Shown piece by piece: positions 1 to 6,892 of a stretch of DNA of 15,243 bases. The notes under the pieces were generated by a model. It saw only the letters and a program-made list of their open reading frames with translations. It made no database searches and had not been told where the DNA came from. How positions within the stretch are numbered: the stretch's first letter is position 1; each line of letters begins with the position of its first letter. This stretch comes from PGYR01 sp040264895 (lineage in GTDB: Bacteria > Bacteroidota > Ignavibacteria > Kapaibacteriales > UBA2268): contig JBDQHL010000037.1 in the NCBI GenBank assembly GCA_040264895.1, positions 1 through 15,243 of the forward strand, in the 5' to 3' direction. The translations under genes were made by a program, and so were the position numbers.

Positions 1-23
1 CTATTAAAATATAATAATCGATT

Positions 24-1121
24 ATGAGAATTAAACTTTTACTAATTATAGCATTTACTATACTTTTTTCATCACTTGCAATCTCTCAAACACCACTAGT
101 TGCATACAAACAAGGGCAGGAATGGACTTTTTTGGACTCTGAAGGTAAGCAATTATTCAAAGCAGTTGGTATAACTCAAGTTGGGGGCTATTCCGAAGGA
201 TTTATTTCAGCTCAAGTGTATTTGGAAGGTAAGCTCAGATGGGTATATTTCAACAAAAAAGGGCAAATAGCAATTGCTACTGATGCAGAACAAGGTGTTA
301 ACTTTAGTGAAGGCAAAGCGCTCATATTCAACATAATTGACCCAGAAAAGGATGTCTTTGAATTCGGTATTATTGACTCTTCTGGTAACCTAGTAAAAGA
401 GATCCAATACAGAGATGCACTTAGTTATAGTGAGGGACTTGCTTACGTAATGAAAGATGGTGAACGTGGTTATTTGAATCATAACGGAGAAATGGAAATA
501 GAGTTAGACGAAAACCAAGTAGGGTATGCCTTTAGTGAAGGTCTAGCTGCGGTTTTGAAAGATAGAATCAAGATAGGTTATATAAACAAGAATGGCGAAG
601 AAGTTATTGATTATCAGCACGATATGCCATCAAATTTTAATAATGGTCTAGCTCGGGTAGCAGATACTGCAACAGGTAAAATTGGGTTCATGAACAAATA
701 CAATGTTCTTATGATTCCAAAATTATATGATGAGGCATACAACTTCTATGAGAATAGAACTATGGTAGGATACTATGACCAAAGCTTCAAGATGAGGTGG
801 GCAATGATGGATAATAATGGGAACTACCTGTCCAATTTTATGTTTGATCATGCTAAGACTTACAGAAATGGAGCTGCCTTAATCCTGTATGAGAGTAAAT
901 GGGGTTTTCTGGATTCTACAGGTAATTTTATGTTTACCAAATACTTTGATTACGCAGAAAGCTATGCTGAAGATGGTCTAGCTTGGGCAGTTACTAGCGA
1001 TGGTAGACAAGGGTTCATAGACAAACAAGGAGATATGATAATCCCCTTGCCTAAAGCTGAATATTATTTTGATTTAAGGTTTGATAAAGAGCTCAAAACA
1101 TCTACGAAGGTTAATAGATAA
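24..1121 (+). CDS. Secreted WG-repeat (beta-repeat) protein
   Basis: A 365-residue exported protein built almost wholly of WG-type repeats. An N-terminal signal peptide (basic MRIK, then a hydrophobic stretch to about residue 21) precedes about nine copies of the pattern [aromatic/G]-[F/Y/I]-[I/L/M/F]-[D/N]-x-x-G, near residues 34, 73, 115, 149, 184, 220, 259, 293 and 329; examples are WTFLDSEGK, IGYINKNGE and WGFLDSTGN. Between repeats lies the usual SEGLA-type turn (YSEGLAYV, FSEGLAAV, DGLAWAV). WG-repeat proteins are common in Bacteroidota and have no general enzymatic role; a binding or scaffold role in periplasm or at the surface is inferred. There is no C-terminal sorting domain and no lipobox. 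Only 23 bases lie upstream in the window, so its promoter and operon context are unseen. Family confidence is high, function unknown. Confidence 0.85.
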   Translation: MRIKLLLIIAFTILFSSLAISQTPLVAYKQGQEWTFLDSEGKQLFKAVGITQVGGYSEGFISAQVYLEGKLRWVYFNKKGQIAIATDAEQGVNFSEGKALIFNIIDPEKDVFEFGIIDSSGNLVKEIQYRDALSYSEGLAYVMKDGERGYLNHNGEMEIELDENQVGYAFSEGLAAVLKDRIKIGYINKNGEEVIDYQHDMPSNFNNGLARVADTATGKIGFMNKYNVLMIPKLYDEAYNFYENRTMVGYYDQSFKMRWAMMDNNGNYLSNFMFDHAKTYRNGAALILYESKWGFLDSTGNFMFTKYFDYAESYAEDGLAWAVTSDGRQGFIDKQGDMIIPLPKAEYYFDLRFDKELKTSTKVNR

Positions 1122-1250
1122 TTATTTTGTATTGAATTTGCATTCTAGCTTTTAGACTTAAATACTATTAACAATAAAAATAATACTATAATTGATTTTG
1201 TATTTCATATATTATCCTATTATTAAAAACTAATTAATAAAACCCCTAAT

Positions 1251-2135
1251 TTGAATATGATAAAAATAGCAAAGATTCTAATTATTGCAGCGATATATAT
1301 TGTTGCCAGCGCTTGTTCATCAATAAATTCTGGAGATACTTTTTTGTGGCGAGTAGATAGCGATAATACACACATTTATTTACTTGGATCAATACACGTA
1401 GGTTCAAGTGGAATGTACCCTCTTGATTACAGAATTATGACTGCTTATGATGACAGTAGATCTGTAGCATTTGAAGTTGATATGACGAAGGTAGACCCTA
1501 TGGAAATGCAAAAATATGTTATGTACACAGATGGTACATTGTTAAGTGATAAAATATCTGCGGAAAGTTATGAAAAGCTTTCTAAGATATTTGATAAATA
1601 TGATATGCCTGCAGAAGCGTATAGGAGTATGAAGCCATGGGTAGCAGCTATAAGTGCACAGCAACTAATAATGAATAGAGAAGGTGGTTATACTGGTGGT
1701 CAAGGAATAGATGAATACTTTATGGCTCAAGCTGGTAAAGACAGTAAGGAAATAAGAAGTTTAGAGACAATAGAGTATCAGATGAATCTATTTGAAGAGT
1801 TTGGAGAAATGTCTGACTCATTCATACAATTTACAATTGATAACTCCGAGAATACTGTAGGTGAAGTTGATAAAATGATTAAAGCTTGGAAAGAAGGAAA
1901 CAAAGATGCACTAATGGGTTTTATCAATGATTCAAAAAGTGATTATCCAGAATTTGAAGGCGTTTTTGAAAAGTTAATTGATGTAAGAAATAATAATATG
2001 ACCAAAAAAATAGAAGAATGGCTAACTGAAGAGAGAACAATCTTTGTAGTAGTTGGTGCTGGACACTTGATTGGAGAGAATGGTATTATTAGTCAATTAG
2101 AAAAGACTGGAAAATATGATATAGAAAATTATTAA
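1251..2135 (+). CDS. TraB/GumN-family lipoprotein (putative TIKI-like hydrolase)
   Basis: The protein is 294 residues from a TTG at 1251; the ATG at 1257 (MIKIAK...) is an equally good start, two codons shorter. The N-terminus is a lipoprotein-type signal ending VASA-C, with the cysteine at residue 22. The mature part opens with the family signature: FLWRV near 31, YLLGSIHVG with GSIH at 46-49, and FEVDM with Glu75. It closes with VVVGAGHLIG (GAGH 269-272) and the usual short tail. The two G-x-x-H/G-x-G-H motifs and the glutamate are the conserved, presumably metal-binding or catalytic residues of the TraB/PrgY/GumN family, whose animal TIKI relatives are metalloproteases; activity in bacterial members is poorly known. 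It lies 129 bases after the WG-repeat gene and converges with the minus-strand operon, with a 25-base gap. Family confidence is high, substrate unknown. Confidence 0.87.
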   Translation: MNMIKIAKILIIAAIYIVASACSSINSGDTFLWRVDSDNTHIYLLGSIHVGSSGMYPLDYRIMTAYDDSRSVAFEVDMTKVDPMEMQKYVMYTDGTLLSDKISAESYEKLSKIFDKYDMPAEAYRSMKPWVAAISAQQLIMNREGGYTGGQGIDEYFMAQAGKDSKEIRSLETIEYQMNLFEEFGEMSDSFIQFTIDNSENTVGEVDKMIKAWKEGNKDALMGFINDSKSDYPEFEGVFEKLIDVRNNNMTKKIEEWLTEERTIFVVVGAGHLIGENGIISQLEKTGKYDIENY

Positions 2136-2160
2136 TATTTATAATATTAGAAGGGGGTGG

Positions 2161-2847
2161 CTACTCGCGCTCTTCTTCTATAATTGCTTTTAGTTCAACT
2201 ATTTTATCAGCATACATATCTTCATTATCTGGTGCCTCTTGTAGCATCAAATAAATAGCTAAAGCTTTTTGGTAAGCGTCTTGTTGCTCATATATTTTAG
2301 CAAGTGTCAAAGTTTCTTTTAGTTCAGTAGTTTCCTGTTCAGCATCGTTAGTATTAGAATCAACATCCCCAGATTTAGTAAGAGTCTCAATCATCTCAGG
2401 ACTTAGCTCGTCATTTTTTAATGCGTCCGATATTTCAGCGTCTAACTCTTCATTGCTTTCAATGGAATGAGAATTATCAATCTCAACTTCTAAATCTTTG
2501 CCTTCAGTGGGTTCTATTCTTGCCTTTTCGGATTCGTTAGTTAACTCATCTCCTTCATGCTGCTCAATGATTTTTTCAGACTTTTTAGTAGTAACTGAGC
2601 CTAAGTTATCCATCATATATTGAACAGTTTGATTGTATTTGACAAAGTTTGGAGCTTCATCGTAAACTTCCTCAACTTGAGTGGTATCACCCAACTCGTT
2701 CAATGCTCTTAATAGAACTATATACGCAGTTTTGTACATAGGATACTTAACCAATCCTCTAGTACAAAGTACAGCAGACTCCCTAGCTTTACCCTCTTGG
2801 AGCAAACTTTCTGCTTCTAGTAAAAATGTAGGGAGAATATCGTCCAT
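2161..2847 (-). CDS. TPR-like protein with acidic linker, coupled to the BI-1 gene
   Basis: A 228-residue protein without signal peptide or membrane segment, so probably cytoplasmic. Residues 5-70 form a TPR-like helical pair (FLLEAESLLQEGKARESAVL, then a second hairpin). About residues 90-175 are a low-complexity linker rich in Glu, Asp, Ser and Asn. Residues 178-210 hold another TPR unit (LTLAKIYEQQDAYQKALAIY...P.N) followed by a charged helix ending EEERE. The TPR assignment comes from the A-x-Y/x-A-x-x-Y pattern; a protein-interaction adaptor role is inferred. Its ATG (2847-2845 on the minus strand) shares one base with the TAA of the upstream BI-1 gene (TAATG), so the two are probably translationally coupled. 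I do not recognise a named family. Confidence 0.75.
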   Translation of the reverse strand: MDDILPTFLLEAESLLQEGKARESAVLCTRGLVKYPMYKTAYIVLLRALNELGDTTQVEEVYDEAPNFVKYNQTVQYMMDNLGSVTTKKSEKIIEQHEGDELTNESEKARIEPTEGKDLEVEIDNSHSIESNEELDAEISDALKNDELSPEMIETLTKSGDVDSNTNDAEQETTELKETLTLAKIYEQQDAYQKALAIYLMLQEAPDNEDMYADKIVELKAIIEEERE

Positions 2848-3557
2848 TAATCTCTACCGCTCATTAACTGTAAAATAAACAAGAACATATTAATAAAGTC
2901 TAAATAGAGAGCAAGAGCTCCCATTACTGCACCTTTTCTTGCTAGTTCGCTATTTTGCATGTAATAGTGGTGCATGTTTTTTAGTCGTTGAGTGTCATAG
3001 GCTGTAAGTCCTGCAAATAGTAGCACTCCAATTATGGAGATTGTAGTATCCAGAGCACTACTTTCGATAAAGAAAGTATTCATTAGTGATATCAATATGA
3101 TACCAACTAATCCCATAAATAAGAATTTACCAAATGCAGATAAGTCTTTCTTTGTTGTGAAACCATAGACGCTCAGTGCTGCAAATGCTCCAGCACTCAC
3201 GAAGAAGGCATTGAAGATGGCACCAAGTTCATATGCTGCAAAAATAGAAGAAAAGAATAGTCCATTGAGTAAAGCATAAGCTATAAATATACCCGATGCT
3301 GTAGTTGCAGAAAGCTTATCAATTCTGAATGACAAAAAGAATACCAAACCTATTGTAGCTATACCGATAAATAGATTATAAGGTGCTAAACTCATCCATA
3401 AACCACTATCATATACATAATATGCTAGTAATCCTGTTAAGCCTAAGCCACCGACCATCCATGCATATACTTTTTGCATAAACTGAACTTGTGACGATTC
3501 TATTTGCGATTGAGATAACCCTTGTATAGGTTTTAATTCTTGAGAATAATCTATCAT
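2847..3557 (-). CDS. Bax inhibitor-1/YccA-family membrane protein
   Basis: An integral membrane protein with about seven hydrophobic segments. I chose the ATG at 3557, giving 236 residues, rather than a TTG at 3593 that would add 12 residues (MVNTFLFKDIRK). The ATG is preceded by AAGGATATAAGGAAA, and 236 residues is the usual length for bacterial BI-1 proteins. Family marks are the soluble N-terminus with a conserved F-M-x-K-V-Y-x-W-M-x-G entry to the first helix (about 27-40), the AGLTAYDTQRLK segment with Asp188, and LYLDFINMFLFIL with Asp220 near the C-terminus. The aspartates match the pair that forms the pH-sensitive calcium-leak gate in the Bacillus homologue YetJ. A role as an inner-membrane cation (Ca2+) leak or stress protein follows from the family; the physiological role here is unknown. 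It is cotranscribed with the overlapping TPR gene. Confidence 0.9.
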   Translation of the reverse strand: MIDYSQELKPIQGLSQSQIESSQVQFMQKVYAWMVGGLGLTGLLAYYVYDSGLWMSLAPYNLFIGIATIGLVFFLSFRIDKLSATTASGIFIAYALLNGLFFSSIFAAYELGAIFNAFFVSAGAFAALSVYGFTTKKDLSAFGKFLFMGLVGIILISLMNTFFIESSALDTTISIIGVLLFAGLTAYDTQRLKNMHHYYMQNSELARKGAVMGALALYLDFINMFLFILQLMSGRD

Positions 3558-3671
3558 TTTCCTTATATCCTTAAATAAAAAAGTATTTACCAACTTTCAA
3601 AGACGAAAATAGTAAATACTTTATTGAAAACTAAAACTTTTTTAGTATAAATGGTTAATATATATTAAGAA

Positions 3672-4715
3672 TTAATTCCAACTAACTTTGTTAAATAAGA
3701 TTACAGCGTCTTTGTTGTATTCGCCGAGCTTAGATAAATTTAGTTTATCTTCTTTGAATTCACCCCAAGATTGTAATAACTCCGAAGCAGGTACATTAGG
3801 ATTTACCGGGTATTCGTAGTTTGATTTTGAGAACAAGTCTTGTGCTTTTTCAGATGTAAGAAACTCAATGAACATAATTGCATGTTCTTTGTTCTTACTA
3901 TGTTTAGCAACTCCTGCTCCTGATACGTTAATATGAGTACCACGTCCTTCTTGATTTGGGAATATAAGTCCTATATTCTCAACTGCTTTTATATCCGATT
4001 CATCATCAGATTCTATCATTTTACCAATATAATATGAATTAACTATTGCCAAGTCACCCAGTCCAGCTGCAATTGCTTTTACCTGGTCTCTATCACCTCC
4101 GGCGGGGTTACGGGCCATATTATTTACTATTCCTTGAGCCCACAATTCAGCATAATTACTATCTGGATTGAGTGCAATCATTGATGCTAATAAAGATTGG
4201 TTGTATATATTTCCACTTGAACGAACCAATACTTTTCCATTATACTTATCTTTAGTTAAATCCCAATACACTTTTATCTCATCTGGTCTAACTCTATCTT
4301 TATCATAAGCAATTATCCTTGCTCTTTTTGTAAGGCCATACCACTGGTTGTCATTATCTTTTAAGTGTGAGGGCACTTGTTTTTTTAGAGTCTCTGATTC
4401 AACTGACTGCAATAATCCTAACTCTTTTGCCTTTCCTAGCCTTCCAGCATCTACAGTTATTAGTACATCTGCAGGTGAGTTTTCACCTTCATTTTCTAAT
4501 CTAGTTATCAGTTCATCTGCGTTAGCATTTAGAACGTTGACTTTTATTCCAGTCTCTTTTTCGAATTGCTCAAAAAGCAGTTTGTCAGTATCATAGTGGC
4601 GGTGGGTATATACGTTTACTTCTTTGTTTTTCTCTTCCGGCATTTGCTCTTCATTGTTAGAACAAGCCGAAATTACCAAAAGTGCAAATAGTAGGGTAGT
4701 TAGTTTTAATTTCAT
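3672..4715 (-). CDS. FutA-like ferric-iron-binding lipoprotein of an ABC transporter
   Basis: A 347-residue periplasmic binding protein of the transferrin-like iron family. The signal peptide ends in a lipobox, VISA-C, with Cys18 followed by SNNEE. The mature N-terminus VNVYTHRHYDTDKLLFEQF matches the FutA/FbpA opening. Further family landmarks are PADVLITVDAGRL (about 81-93), RSSGNIYNQSLLAS (165-178) and IVNSYYIGKM (224-233). By comparison with FutA, the likely Fe(III) ligands are His40, Tyr41, Tyr171, Tyr228 and Tyr229, all present. It would capture Fe3+ in the periplasm and hand it to a permease/ATPase pair. No such genes are beside it in this window, so the partners are either elsewhere or absent. 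Another metal is less likely given the tandem tyrosines. It lies about 90 bases after the BtuF-like gene on the same strand. Confidence 0.88.
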   Translation of the reverse strand: MKLKLTTLLFALLVISACSNNEEQMPEEKNKEVNVYTHRHYDTDKLLFEQFEKETGIKVNVLNANADELITRLENEGENSPADVLITVDAGRLGKAKELGLLQSVESETLKKQVPSHLKDNDNQWYGLTKRARIIAYDKDRVRPDEIKVYWDLTKDKYNGKVLVRSSGNIYNQSLLASMIALNPDSNYAELWAQGIVNNMARNPAGGDRDQVKAIAAGLGDLAIVNSYYIGKMIESDDESDIKAVENIGLIFPNQEGRGTHINVSGAGVAKHSKNKEHAIMFIEFLTSEKAQDLFSKSNYEYPVNPNVPASELLQSWGEFKEDKLNLSKLGEYNKDAVILFNKVSWN

Positions 4716-4765
4716 AATATTATTTCTTGTAGTTAATTATTTGATTTCATGAATAAGACACAAAA

Positions 4766-4773
4766 CAAAATTA
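4766..4773 (-). promoter_or_regulatory. Possible Bacteroidota-type -7 promoter box
   Basis: The minus strand reads TAATTTTG, an exact match to the Bacteroidota -7 consensus TAnnTTTG, about 50 bases before the start of the iron-binding lipoprotein gene. No clear -33 TTG box is seen at 19-20 bases upstream, and such matches arise easily in AT-rich DNA, so this is weak evidence for a separate promoter here. Confidence 0.2.
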
Positions 4774-4808
4774 ATTTATAATAACTACATAGCTAAGGAA
4801 TTACTGTT

Positions 4809-5666
4809 TTAACTATTTTCTGTAACCTTGTGTAATTCTTTAGCTGGTTGTTTCTTTTCCCAATTGTCAAATATCTCCATCAACATATCTACCCCATCAG
4901 TTAATGCGGCAGGACCTGGTTGCAATATCACCTCGGCTGGTAGTTCGTAAATGACATCATTCATAACAAATGGAATAGCATCCCACCCTTTTCGGTTAAT
5001 GACTTCAGTTTTATCAAATTTCTTACCACACCACGAAGCAAGCATAATGTTAGCCTGTTTGTCAATTACTTCATCTGGTGATGCAATTATTCTATCCTTA
5101 GCGTGAAATTTATGGCTCAAATCGGCATAGACATCTTCGCCACCACAAATCTCAATCAACTCACTTACCCAGCTAATGCTTGTGATTATTGGGTCGTGCC
5201 ATTCTTCGAAATATACTTTTGGTTTGAATTTTCTAGCTTTGCCTATTTCCTTAGCTCTATCTAATTTCTCTCTAATAGATTTTGCAAAATCAAGAGCTTC
5301 GTCATAATAGCCAACCATCGCTCCCAATCTTTCTATAAAGTTAAGAGTCTCGTCTATGGTTCGGTGGTTGAAGCACATTACGTTAACTCCTTCTCTTATT
5401 AACTCTGCACATATATCAGCCTGCAAATCGGACCACGCAAGTACCAAATCTGGTTTTTGAGCTAATATTCTATCAATTTTTGCATCGGTATATCTACTTA
5501 CTATTGGCTTTTCTTTCTTGGCTCTTTTGGGTCTCATCACAAATTGAGAGATACCGACGATTAGGTCTTCTGCACCAATAGTGTATAGAGTTTCCGTAGT
5601 CTCTTCAGTTAGGCAAACTATTCGTTTTGGTAGATTATTCTTTTTCATATTATACAATTTTTGCAT
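4809..5666 (-). CDS. BtuF-like (helical-backbone) substrate-binding protein without signal peptide
   Basis: A 285-residue member of the cobalamin/Fe3+-siderophore binding-protein family (COG0614). The first lobe covers about residues 14-118: RIVCLTEETTETLYTIGA, the D-L-I-V-G-I-S strand, the KIDRILAQKPDLVLAW segment and VNVMCFNHRTIDETL. A long connecting helix (120-148) joins it to the second lobe (148-271), which has YFEEWHDPI, SWVSELIEICGG, ANIMLASWCG and the ending LQPGPAALTDGVDMLMEIF. The last motif and the WVSELI..CGG block are typical of the cobalamin-type branch. The start is odd: neither the ATG at 5666 nor that at 5648 (MKKNNLPKRIV) is followed by a hydrophobic signal, so the protein looks cytoplasmic. 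The gap to the upstream hydrolase gene is 21 bases, implying one transcript. No BtuC/BtuD-like genes are in view. Ligand is uncertain; cobalamin or another corrinoid is a guess from the branch. Confidence 0.82.
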   Translation of the reverse strand: MQKLYNMKKNNLPKRIVCLTEETTETLYTIGAEDLIVGISQFVMRPKRAKKEKPIVSRYTDAKIDRILAQKPDLVLAWSDLQADICAELIREGVNVMCFNHRTIDETLNFIERLGAMVGYYDEALDFAKSIREKLDRAKEIGKARKFKPKVYFEEWHDPIITSISWVSELIEICGGEDVYADLSHKFHAKDRIIASPDEVIDKQANIMLASWCGKKFDKTEVINRKGWDAIPFVMNDVIYELPAEVILQPGPAALTDGVDMLMEIFDNWEKKQPAKELHKVTENS

Positions 5667-5687
5667 TAAACACGATTGAATCTTATC

Positions 5688-6797
5688 TCAATTATTCAAA
5701 ACCTTGATTATTTCGTTGCCTACTGCCACAAAATAAACACCCGCAGGGTAATTGTTGAAATCAAAACGTTCGGCATTTCCTTTATAAATTGTTGTCCCCA
5801 CAGTGTTGTAAACGCTAAACGTAGTAGCTCCATTTTTAAATCGTAGAATGTTGCCGTTAAGAGTAAAACCTTTTTGTGGGATTGTAATTTCTACATTAGT
5901 TTGGGTGCCAGATATACAGCTATTTTCGTATTCAACAGAAACCTTCCAAGCAATCTCCTGAAAAAATTTTGCTTGTTCTTCAGTAGGTATATCTTCAAAA
6001 TCGCCACCCCACCAAACTTGTGTCTGGTTAGTAGCTCCAACGGGGGATGCCCCAAAAATTGTAGCAAAATGCACACAAGCAACGAAATACTTTCCTACAT
6101 CAGTAAGATGAATGTCATCTGAAAACAAATCGTCAATACTTGTTAAGCCTGGCACAGAGCCCACAGCAATAGAATCATAGAGTTGCGCAAGTGCCTGACC
6201 TGCCGGAATCATACACACTTGGTTAGTTGGTGAAAGTCGAGAGTTAAGGGTATCGACTACGCTTTCCCACATTGGCAAATCGTCTTCTAATCTCTGGCGC
6301 CAAGGGTTAGCATCCACATCATAATCGCAGCCAGTTGGAGTACCACTTTTTATGCAATGCCAATCCTCGTAGAGGTATATCTTTGTGCCGGGGTTGTATT
6401 GCAAGGCATAGCGAGCTAAGCTATCTGCATATTGATATGTTTCATTAATCAAATCACCGTAACGAGGTACCGCTTCTGTGAGTACCAATAAATCGAACTC
6501 ACCTGTTGGCAATCCCTCGTTTTCATCGTAAAAACCAAAGTAATGTGGCTCGATTATATTATAATCTCTTTCATTTTTTCTATCCCATTGCCAACGAAGT
6601 GGAGCACCGGGTATTCCCTGATATGTCCATTCAAAATTAGTCTCGAAGACATCTTTGGCAATTGATTCAACCATATCTGGTATCTGGTCGCTCAAGCTGT
6701 GTCCAATGTAAAAGGCATTGTAGTCTTGCGAATTTGATTCTTTTGCTCCTAATAGCAGGGCAAATGCAAGTGTAATATGTATTATATATTTTTTCAT
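5688..6797 (-). CDS. T9SS-secreted SGNH/GDSL-type hydrolase
   Basis: A 369-residue exported protein. The signal peptide is about residues 1-23 (MKKYIIHITL... ending SNSQ). The mature enzyme opens with YIGHSLSDQ, where Ser34 sits at the block I nucleophile position. DDIHLTDVGKYF (227-238) gives the block V Asp-x-x-His pair, with Asp227 or Asp228 and His230, followed by the usual HLTD-x-G helix. Residues 101-110 (FDLLVLTEAV) would be the strand before the oxyanion region. These mark an SGNH-fold ester or carbohydrate-ester hydrolase; the substrate is unknown. Residues about 312-369 form a type A T9SS sorting domain (FSVYNTVGTTIYKG ... NYPAGVYFVAVGNEIIKVL), so the enzyme should be exported by the type IX system and attached at the surface or released. 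The gene is richer in GC than its neighbours in several rows (for example 32/60 at 6001-6060), which hints at transfer. It is followed closely by the BtuF-like gene. Confidence 0.83.
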   Translation of the reverse strand: MKKYIIHITLAFALLLGAKESNSQDYNAFYIGHSLSDQIPDMVESIAKDVFETNFEWTYQGIPGAPLRWQWDRKNERDYNIIEPHYFGFYDENEGLPTGEFDLLVLTEAVPRYGDLINETYQYADSLARYALQYNPGTKIYLYEDWHCIKSGTPTGCDYDVDANPWRQRLEDDLPMWESVVDTLNSRLSPTNQVCMIPAGQALAQLYDSIAVGSVPGLTSIDDLFSDDIHLTDVGKYFVACVHFATIFGASPVGATNQTQVWWGGDFEDIPTEEQAKFFQEIAWKVSVEYENSCISGTQTNVEITIPQKGFTLNGNILRFKNGATTFSVYNTVGTTIYKGNAERFDFNNYPAGVYFVAVGNEIIKVLNN

Positions 6798-6834
6798 TGC
6801 TCAGATGGGTTGGTTATTCGTATTGCAATATAGC

Positions 6835-6863
6835 AAAAAAAACCCCACCAAATTGGCAGGGTT
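6835..6863 (-). terminator. Rho-independent terminator after the E2 gene
   Basis: On the minus strand AACCCTGCC, loop AATTT, then GGTGGGGTT form a 9 bp stem (two G-U pairs), followed at once by a run of T (A-tract 6835-6840 on the plus strand). It lies 30-58 bases after the E2 stop codon and should end that transcript, separating it from the hydrolase gene. Confidence 0.8.
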
Positions 6864-6892
6864 AATAAAACTTATAAATATAAAAGCTTAGC

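Noticed and set aside
1122..1250. Promoter for the TraB/GumN gene, for example TGATTTTG near 1193
   Set aside because: Only a partial match to TAnnTTTG and no -33 box; not distinguishable from AT-rich background.
3630..3646. Inverted repeat ACTAAAA/TTTTAGT in the gap before BI-1 as a terminator
   Set aside because: The stem is nearly all A-T with a 3-base loop and a poor T tail; too weak to call.
5874..6122. Short open frames on both strands within the SGNH hydrolase gene
   Set aside because: They overlap a gene with active-site motifs, signal peptide and sorting domain; they are shadow frames.
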